Under the pieces are notes generated by a model. The model saw nothing but the letters and a program-made list of their open reading frames with translations, searched no databases and was not told where the DNA came from. This document shows positions 57,731 to 64,000 of a stretch of DNA of 64,000 bases, one piece after another; within the stretch, counting starts at the first letter, position 1, and each line of letters begins with the position of its first letter. Source of the stretch: Anadara kagoshimensis (taxonomy: Eukaryota > Mollusca > Bivalvia > Arcoida > Arcidae); the NCBI GenBank assembly GCA_021292105.1, contig CM037870.1, forward strand, positions 14,789,234-14,853,233, given 5' to 3'. A program made the translations under genes and the position numbers.

Positions 57731-58630
57731 GGTGGCAGGGGGAATCACAGTGACTCCCTTGGTGACAGAGGGAATCACAGTGACTGTCTAGGTGACAGAT
57801 GGAATCACAGTGACTGCCTAGGTGACGGAGGGAATCACAGTGACTGTCTAGGTGACGGAGGGAATCACAGTGACTGCCTAGTTGACAGAGGGAATCACAG
57901 TGACTGCCTAGTTGACAGAGGGAATCACAGTGACTGCCTAGGTGACAGAGGGAATCACAGTGACTATCTAGGTGACAGAGGGAATCACAGTGACTGCCTA
58001 GTTGACAGAGGGAATCACAGTGACTGCCTAGTTGACAGAGGGAATCACAGTGACTGCCTAGTTGACAGAGGGAATCACAGTGACTGCCTAGTTGACAGAG
58101 GAATTCACAGTGACTGCCTAGTTGACAGGGGGAATCACAGTGACTGCCTAGGTGACAGAGGGAATCACAGTGACTATCTAGGTGACAGAGGGAATCACAG
58201 TGACTGCCTATTTGACAGAGGGAATCACAGTGACTGCCTAGTTGACAGAGGGAATCACAGTGACTGCCTAGTTGAAAGGGGGAATCACAGTGACTGCCTA
58301 GTTGACAGAGGGAATCACAGTGACTGCCTAGTTGACAGAGGAATTCACAGTGACTGCCTAGTTGACAGGGGGAATCACAGTGACTGTCTAGGTGACAGAG
58401 GGAATCACAGTGACTGTCTAGGTGACGGAGGGAATCACAGTGACTGCCTAGTTGACAGAGGGAATCACAGTGACTGTCTAGGTGACGGAGGGAATCACAG
58501 TGACTGCCTAGTTGACAGAGGGAATCACAGTGACTGCCTAGGTGACAGAGGGAATCACAGTGACTGCCTAGGTGACAGAGGGAATCACAGTGACTGCCTA
58601 GGTGACAGAGGGAATCACAGTGACTGCCTA
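57731..58630. repeat. Minisatellite, 30 units of 30 bp, in copy 4 intron 4
   Basis: The unit GGTGACAGAGGGAATCACAG then TGACTGCCTA repeats exactly 30 times without length change. Variants (GTTGACAG, GACGGAG, GAATTCACAG, TGTCTA, TATCTA) recur in blocks. Because 30 is a multiple of 3 and the unit has no stop in some frames, both strands show open frames of over 300 codons. It is absent from the same intron of copies 1-3. Confidence 0.95.
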
Positions 58631-58714
58631 GGTGCAACCCCACTCGGGTTAGATTTTAGATAATTTATCAGTAAGCTATTCGAATGTCGGTGGAATTGCA
58701 AGCATAGGTCCTCA

Positions 58715-59035
58715 AAAAATTTAATGTCCGTCATCACAATATTGTTGGTAAGTACAATGATGTCTTTGTATCCAAATTACCCTTTGAACAGCCTATAGTA
58801 CCATTTTCTTTTAATTCCCAATTTTGATTACTAGTAGCTAGCTAAACAGAAGGTTATTAGTCTTCCAGAGCAACCGACCTCAGTTCCCTGGTGGAAGTTA
58901 ATGTGTTTTAACTTAACTTATCATTATTCGACGCTTTTACTTTCCTGTTGGATTTGTTGTTTCGACGTACCGATATGTTTGTGACTTTTTAGGATTGTGA
59001 CTTGGGCATGTACTGGTATGTTTGTGTTTAATTAA
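58715..59035 (-). repeat. R1 repeat in copy 4 intron 4
   Basis: The minus strand reads GGAACTGAGGTCGGTTGCTC. It is in the position orthologous to the R1 of intron 4 in copies 1-3. Confidence 0.6.
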
Positions 59036-59060
59036 GATCCACCAAATACTATTAACCTAC

Positions 59061-59413
59061 CATTGCTCTTCTTAAGATCTTCTTCCACAAAAATATCCTT
59101 TTCTACCATTTGTTCATTTGTTCCTGACAGAGAGCAGGTGCCGATTGATGTAACGTCAACTTTGTTTGATGTGGCACAATCTTCTGTGTTTATTAGATAG
59201 CTATCATCTTCGTTTGACGTGTCGTTATTTTTGTTTGGTGTAATATTCATTCGTTGAACACTTCCAGACAGAGATTCGGCGCCTTTGGATAAGATATTAT
59301 GGTTTTCGTTCGATGCTATATCAATCTGTACATCATCGTTTGATAAAGAGCAGGCACCTATGGATATGTTATCATCTTCGTTGTTATTGTTGTTTATTTC
59401 ATCAAGTATACAC
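59061..59413 (-). CDS. Copy 4 exon 4
   Basis: AAATAG|GTG to AATG|GTAGGT, 353 bp, open, with two IG(A/T)CSLS motifs. Confidence 0.75.
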
Positions 59414-59779
59414 CTATTTCGAAATAAAACAAAACAATTTTATATTATTATTTTTTGTATTATTTGTTTGTTGCTTTCGTGTTCTTAGTTACATTGCGTA
59501 TTGCAAAATATTTTTTTTCAACCGCAAATTGCTTTTTTGTAATAAACCGACATATAAGGCAGCTGACGATCCGTCTAAACTTGACATGAGAAGAAAACAA
59601 AATTAGCACTGGTAGTGACAATGCCAACTAAAGACGAAGGTACCTTAAAAAAACCGATAAACCGTGCCATGGCAGGCGTTGCACTAAGCGCACTGCAAAT
59701 ACCAAAAATTCTGCCACTTCACCTAAAGCTGGCGACGCCTTGATATAATTGAATATTTTTAAAAGGGGACTAGCAACCC

Positions 59780-59803
59780 TCTCTCTCTCTCTCTCTCTCT
59801 CTC
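59780..59803. repeat. (CT)n, i.e. (GA)n on the gene strand, at copy 4 exon 3 donor
   Basis: Short GA run beginning just past GTAATAA of the donor. Confidence 0.95.
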
Positions 59804-59810
59804 TTATTAC

Positions 59811-60033
59811 CTTCTCTGTTCCACATCCAATGGTCTATCCTCTTGACTTGTTTTGTCATATTCATAAGGATTGCTTTTGTTCTGTCCATCTAATACTCTT
59901 TGCTCTAGAGTGTTTCTTATATCTCCATCAGAAGAATCACATTTATTCTGTTCCGCCAGGTCTATGTTATATTCTGGAGTTGTGGTTATGTTTCCTTCAA
60001 AATATATTTCCTGTTTAGGCATATCTCCAATAT
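59811..60033 (-). CDS. Copy 4 exon 3
   Basis: AAACAG|ATATTGG to AG|GTAATA, acidic, with one PEYNIDLAEQNKCDSSDGD repeat. Confidence 0.75.
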
Positions 60034-60159
60034 CTGTTTTATTTAAAAAAAATAAAAAAATAAAAACACACTTTATACATTAATCTGACACTATTGTTTT
60101 TATATGTGGCTTTTAAGCTTTACTTTGATTCAAAGGACTTCGAACGAAACTTTATTAAA

Positions 60160-60362
60160 ACCGTCTTACTGGTGATGGTCCCAGTCAACAGTCTTTTATT
60201 TATCAAGGCGGTCATTTCAGAAATATGGAGGAAACCCGAATACCCAGAGAAAAGCATAGACTGCCTACAAGCATATCCACACTTTAATTTGCTGCGAGTG
60301 AGATTCGAATCTAGGCGCTGAGAGTTGCTGTGATCTTCTTAGAACACTCAACCACCGAGACC
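60160..60362 (-). mobile_element. SINE S1 in copy 4 intron 2
   Basis: The minus strand reads GGTCTCGGTGGTTGAGTG and a B box AGATTCGAATCTC. The tail has CTTGATAAATAAAAGACTG. Confidence 0.65.
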
Positions 60363-60946
60363 CAGTGAAAAAGTGTAAGTGTGGCTATGTTAGAAAGGGT
60401 AGATAGGGCTTAGCATTTTTGCACTGTGCAACAGAAGAATAAATATTGAAATGTATTTGTTAAAAAAACCATTCAATAAATGTGGAAATTGTGTACTTTT
60501 TGTAACCTTCTCAACATAATTTGTAATGAGTCAAAGCTCCGATAATAGAGTGATTTTGTAAAGTGCATGGGTATAGAATTTTTTTAAGGTTAACCAAAAA
60601 ACTAGAACCGTCTTGAGAGCGAAATACCCCCGCCCCCAACGATTACAAATGTTTTATGTATTCCCGCGACCATGACCTTTCCTATATAGCCTTGTCTTTA
60701 GGTCATTTCACACCTTTGGACATTAAGATTATTTTGACAGTCTTTCAAAGCTATTATGAGATATGGCCTGGACACGATTTTACAATGACAGACAGGCAGA
60801 CAGACAGACAGACATATATACATTGTGATTCCTATATACTAGTTTGCGAGAGGTATAAAAACGTACTTACATCCCTCAAAGTGGCTCTAATTCGTTAGTT
60901 TGGTTTTAAACTTTCGACAGATCTGTACTTTTAGCGTTTAACTTAC

Positions 60947-61065
60947 CTATAGCGGAATGTTCTACTATATCACCATTATCTTGGCCGTTTTGTACTGTAT
61001 CATCGATCTCCGGACTAATGGTCTCGGGACTTGTACATGGACTAATCTTAAACAACTGTCTTGGA
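60947..61065 (-). CDS. Copy 4 exon 2
   Basis: TTTGCAG|TCCAAG to ATAG|GTAAGT, with SPETISPEIDDTVQN. It is one codon shorter than in copies 2 and 3. Confidence 0.75.
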
Positions 61066-61185
61066 CTGCAAAAGAATACGTTGTATATATTAATAAAAAA
61101 AAATTGTAGACTGAATTTTACACTTTTTTACACTTCTTGTAAAGACTGAATTCCTCTTAGTACAACGACCACTAAAGTAGCGGTA

Positions 61186-61330
61186 GAGTGATCGCTTCGT
61201 TTATGGGAAGTCGTGTGTTTGAAACCCGGACGGGGTCTGACCAAGAATTGAAAATAGGAAGTGGGTGTTCTGTACATGTCGCCAAGCACTTAGAAATCAT
61301 GGGTCTCTCTGCAAATTTTATTTATAAAGT
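61186..61330 (+). mobile_element. SINE S2 fragment
   Basis: GTAGCGGTAGAGTGATCGCT (A box), GTGTTTGAAACCCGG (B box), GGGGTCTGACCAAGAATTGA. Confidence 0.6.
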
Positions 61331-61337
61331 CTAATAA

Positions 61338-61540
61338 GTAGACTCGATGACCAAGTGATCTAAAGCGCGCGCTAACGGACACATACCCTCTCGCTGCCCA
61401 GGATTCGACCCTACTTAGGACAGATTGCAATGTCCGACAAAGCACTACAAAAGTATCATTTTTTTATGTAAACTTTAATTTTGCTGGTGAAGTCTCGATA
61501 TAAAAAAGGTTTTTCCCGGGACGTTTAACCCCTATCCATC
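61338..61540 (+). mobile_element. SINE S1
   Basis: GACTCGATGACCAAGTGATC, AAGCGCGCGCTAACGGA, B box GGATTCGACCC, tail AAGTCTCGATATAAAA. Confidence 0.7.
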
Positions 61541-61607
61541 AATCTATGCAAGGACTCCAGAAATGGTAATTCTCCTGTATTTCTGGTCTTGACTTAGGGA
61601 GAGATGA

Positions 61608-61840
61608 GGCCTTGCTAGTCGAATAGTCTAAGCACGCACTTACGGATCACATAAGCTTTCGCCGCCTATGCCTTTGTTAGAATTCTACTCGGGGCACATC
61701 TTAGTGTGAGACAGTTCTTGCCAAATGTCGGGGGTATTCTCCGGGCATTCTGGTTTCCACCTTTATCTCTTAACTGTCCTCGATATAACTGAAAGGATCT
61801 TGACTGGACCGTAAAACACCATCATTCCACTATAAATGAA
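61608..61840 (+). mobile_element. SINE S1
   Basis: Head GCCTTGCTAGTCGAATAGTC, body ACATCTTAGTGTGAGACAGT, tail CCTCGATATAACTGAAAGGA and CTTGACTGGACCGTAAAACA. Confidence 0.7.
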
Positions 61841-61979
61841 ACAGCTGATGTATTATTATTCTTAAACACTTATGCATAATCTATTTGCTATGTTTAAACT
61901 ATTCAAACCTATTATTTGTCTCATTTATTCCCTTTTCTATTTATTCACTTCTTTATATTTTTGTAGTGACCATTTTCGA

Positions 61980-62215
61980 ATCATTGTATTTATTCATTCA
62001 TTTATTTATTTATTTATTTAATTTATTTACGTTATCAGTAATTTTTTCGAAATTACAATTTATTTATTTTCATTTATTATTTTTTTCATGTTTCATCATC
62101 CATTTTCGAAACATACATTTTATTTATTAATTTATTTATTTATTTATTGATGTTATAGGCCATTTTCGAAATTTACATTTTATTTATTTATTTATTTATT
62201 CATTTATTATGTGTT
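61980..62215. repeat. (TTTA)n-rich low-complexity tract, copy 4 intron 1
   Basis: Three blocks of TTTATTTATT, each following CATTTTCGAAA(T/C)TACA, repeat at about 80-bp intervals. Confidence 0.8.
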
Positions 62216-62370
62216 ATGTTATTTAATTAATAATTTTAATTTGCTTACCCTCGGATCATAATTCAGACGCCAACAAGCTACAATTTATTTCCCATAATTG
62301 AGATAATATACGTGGTTTCTTTAGCTTTTATTCGCTATTTCAAAAACAAGATTATTTATCTAACACTCAC

Positions 62371-62408
62371 CTCTTTCTTTTCCCATTTTTCTTCCGATTT
62401 TTCGGCAT
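62371..62408 (-). CDS. Copy 4 exon 1
   Basis: MPKNRKKNGKRK then phase 2, donor AG|GTGAGT. Confidence 0.75.
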
Positions 62409-62605
62409 TTTGAAGTAATCACTTCTGATCAACACTTTTGTACACTAAACTTTGTGTTTGCTTATCGTTGTCATGCAGGGATGCTGGGCGGATATGACGT
62501 TACCTTAATTGTTGCAATCACGTGACTTTATATATCCGTTGTCATGCATGGATGCTGGCCGGATATGACGTAAACTTAATTGTTGCAAACACGTGAAAAA
62601 TGGGT
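62409..62605 (-). promoter_or_regulatory. Promoter of copy 4 with duplicated module
   Basis: On the minus strand: CACGTG, TTGCAACAATTAAG, ACGTCATATCCGGC, CATCCATGCATGACAACG, then a second CACGTG, TTGCAACAATTAAG, AACGTCATATCCGCC and CATCCCTGCATGACAACG, ending about 50 bp before the ATG. Confidence 0.65.
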
Positions 62606-63129
62606 TCAATCTCAATTTGCGCGATATTAACTTTCACGTCAAAAACTTTAACACGAAATCCTCAGCAATTTTCAATGTTTTCGTTTGCCATGTGCTGATA
62701 TTTGGATAATTATGCACATTATTAATTTTATAATGTTTTTAAGCATCAGTAAGTGTCAGATAGATTTAAAAATACATCACTAAACGCTCATACAGAACGG
62801 ACCTGTCGAAAGTTTCACACTGGGCTAACTAAAAGGATTCCTTAACGTTGCTCGACTGCTAAGCGGCCAACATACGGTAGCCAGTAGCTGAAAAGCTGCA
62901 CAGAGATGTAAATTTTTAAATGCCTAAATACTTTAAAAACTTCAAAATTAAATGGGACTCAGTCGCAAACCCAGTAATTTTGATAAGAGATTTCATTTTT
63001 TAGTAATGGGGAGAACGAGCTGGGGGTCTGGGGTTATGCTCCTTTAGCACAAATATTCTTCATTTGAGCAACACACACACACACTTAAAGGGGACTCTCT
63101 GAGTCCGCTACTTAAACTCATCGTGATAT

Positions 63130-63380
63130 GTTGATTTGAGTCATAGTTTAGAGTCTAAAATATTTCACTTATATCGAGACGTAGTCGGCGAAGGTGCAGA
63201 AATTTTCCCTGTGCGTGCGCTAATGACATTTTACAGCAGAGCTCTTTATCGTACCAAGCCTACCGTGATACAGGACCTCGTTAATTTTAAATTTTCATCC
63301 AAAAAACCTCGACTTTCATTTTGTAATGCAAAGAGCTTGGCATAAGAACATTCACTACCCACTTTCTAGTCTTGAGCCAC
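63130..63380 (-). mobile_element. SINE S2
   Basis: It matches 11596-11890 along its whole length in the same orientation (TTTCACTTATATCGAGACGT, CATTTTGTAATGC..AG). Confidence 0.65.
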
Positions 63381-63706
63381 CAATGAGCTACGGCAGTGAT
63401 ATTCATCGTGATGAGATGACAACAAAATGTTGAGTACATGTATGTAACTTTCTCCAGGCTTATTTCACAAATTGCTTATTTATTTATTCATTTATTTATT
63501 TATTGAGAAAATATAAACGACAAGATGACAATTACGAAAAAGGATATCCAAACATACATGTACTTGTGTTGCAGCGGTTAGTTCGTTTATCTTGCATTGC
63601 TCTCAAATTTGCAAAACATAAGGCCAACCAAACTTAATTAATTTTACAAGTGTTGTACAAGCTATATTTAGATCCTGGCACCAGAATATTAATCAACTTA
63701 ACCTAC

Positions 63707-63744
63707 CTCTTTCTCTTCTTCTTTTTCTTCTGATTAGTTGGCAT
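63707..63744 (-). CDS. Orphan exon 1 of a further family member, or alternative first exon of copy 4
   Basis: The minus strand reads ATG then PTNQKKKKKRK, ending AG|GTAGGT. It is 38 bp and phase 2 like the other exon 1 copies, and it is preceded by the family promoter module. The next family exon downstream on this strand is copy 4's own exon 1 at 62408, then exon 2, with which the phase is compatible. Confidence 0.6.
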
Positions 63745-63789
63745 TTTTGAGTTGAATTATTAGAATAAAAGAATTTTCGCTTAACGCTG

Positions 63790-63880
63790 TCTTGATATTT
63801 TGCAACAATCAAAAAGGTTGTCAAGTAGAGATGTTGGAATAATGACGTCATTTTAATTGTTACAAACACGTGATATCAAT
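63790..63880 (-). promoter_or_regulatory. Single promoter module before the orphan exon 1
   Basis: On the minus strand: CACGTG, TTGTAACAATTAAAA, TGACGTCAT, then CATCTCTACTTGACAACC. There is one module where the other promoters have two. Confidence 0.6.
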
Positions 63881-63939
63881 TTTCTGGATTGTTTTTAACA
63901 CGTGACCCATATTTCCTCTTTGTGTGGATCGTTGAGGTG

Positions 63940-64000
63940 AACCAGTGACCTTAAGCCTGAGCTTTCAGATCACAACGCCTCTCACCGCTTTGGGTCGATC
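63940..64000 (+). mobile_element. SINE S1 head, cut by the window end
   Basis: GAACCAGTGACCTTAAGCCT and TCACAACGCCTCTCACCGCT, then a B-box start TGGGTCGATC. Confidence 0.5.

Larger units (their letters stand above)
52974..62408 (-). pseudogene. Copy 4: inverted member with a single frameshift
   Basis: Exons are 62408-62371, 61065-60947, 60033-59811, 59413-59061, 57595-57502 and 56090-52974, all with GT-AG borders. The summed length is 2 mod 3. In exon 6 a deletion near 55100, about 22 nt relative to copy 2, shifts the frame. The protein would stop at 55070 after about 615 aa, with the coiled coil and FGTIFRFKKL regions but none of the basic/acidic repeat region. Beyond the break, 675 codons (55001-52974) remain open and align fully with the other copies, so the loss is recent, allelic, or an assembly error. 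Compared with copies 2 and 3 it has one hybrid IPISVNY unit instead of two, and two acidic EYMPWSDDEDD blocks. It lies on the same strand as the transporter, opposite to copies 1-3. Confidence 0.75.

Noticed and set aside
57699..58663. Open frames of 314 and 316 codons on opposite strands, with 10-aa repeats
   Set aside because: Both come from the 30-bp minisatellite, whose period is a multiple of three. They lie inside intron 4 of copy 4, and there is no independent coding evidence.

Overview
This window is eukaryotic, most probably from a bivalve mollusc. The organism is an inference. The sequence is AT-rich, genes are split into small exons by GT-AG spliceosomal introns, and the intergenic space is crowded with tRNA-derived SINEs, small terminal-inverted-repeat (TIR) elements and microsatellites. 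I see no bacterial operons, no rRNA and no CRISPR array.

Two kinds of gene are present. The first is a family, which I do not recognise, of large, very hydrophilic and highly charged proteins of about 1,280-1,350 aa. All copies share one six-exon plan: a tiny basic exon 1 (MPKNRK..GKRKR), three acidic linker exons, a 94-bp exon 5 and a roughly 3-kb terminal exon. Copy 1 (exons 3-6 at 637-6797, +) is decayed by several frameshifts. Copy 2 (11056-18558, +) and copy 3 (23602-31621, +) are intact. Copy 4 (62408-52974, -) is inverted and carries one frameshift. A much older relic of exon 6 lies at 21661-22520, itself interrupted by a SINE. A lone diverged exon 1 with its promoter module lies at 63707-63744 (-).

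The second gene is a complete facilitative glucose transporter (SLC2/GLUT family) on the minus strand. Its 12 exons run from 50390 down to 34828 and encode about 529 aa. It sits between the convergent copies 3 and 4. One of its introns appears to be GC-AG.

Layout: 1-6.9 kb, copy 1. 6.9-10.9 kb, repeats. 10.9-18.6 kb, copy 2. 18.6-23.4 kb, repeats plus the relic. 23.4-31.6 kb, copy 3. 31.6-34.8 kb, repeats. 34.8-50.4 kb, transporter, with a large repeat-filled intron 11 at 35.0-40.3 kb. 50.4-53 kb, repeats. 53-62.4 kb, copy 4, with a 30 x 30-bp minisatellite in intron 4. 62.6-64 kb, the orphan exon 1 and repeats.

Copies 2, 3 and 4 share a promoter with a duplicated module (E-box-like CACGTG, a CAACAATTAA box, then a CRE-like ACGTCATATCCGCC box). 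This suggests the whole array is regulated in the same way. The introns are as conserved as the exons and carry the same nested SINE and MITE insertions, so the tandem copies arose by recent segmental duplication followed by unequal exchange. All exon borders were derived by hand from splice consensus, reading phase and paralogue or family alignment.
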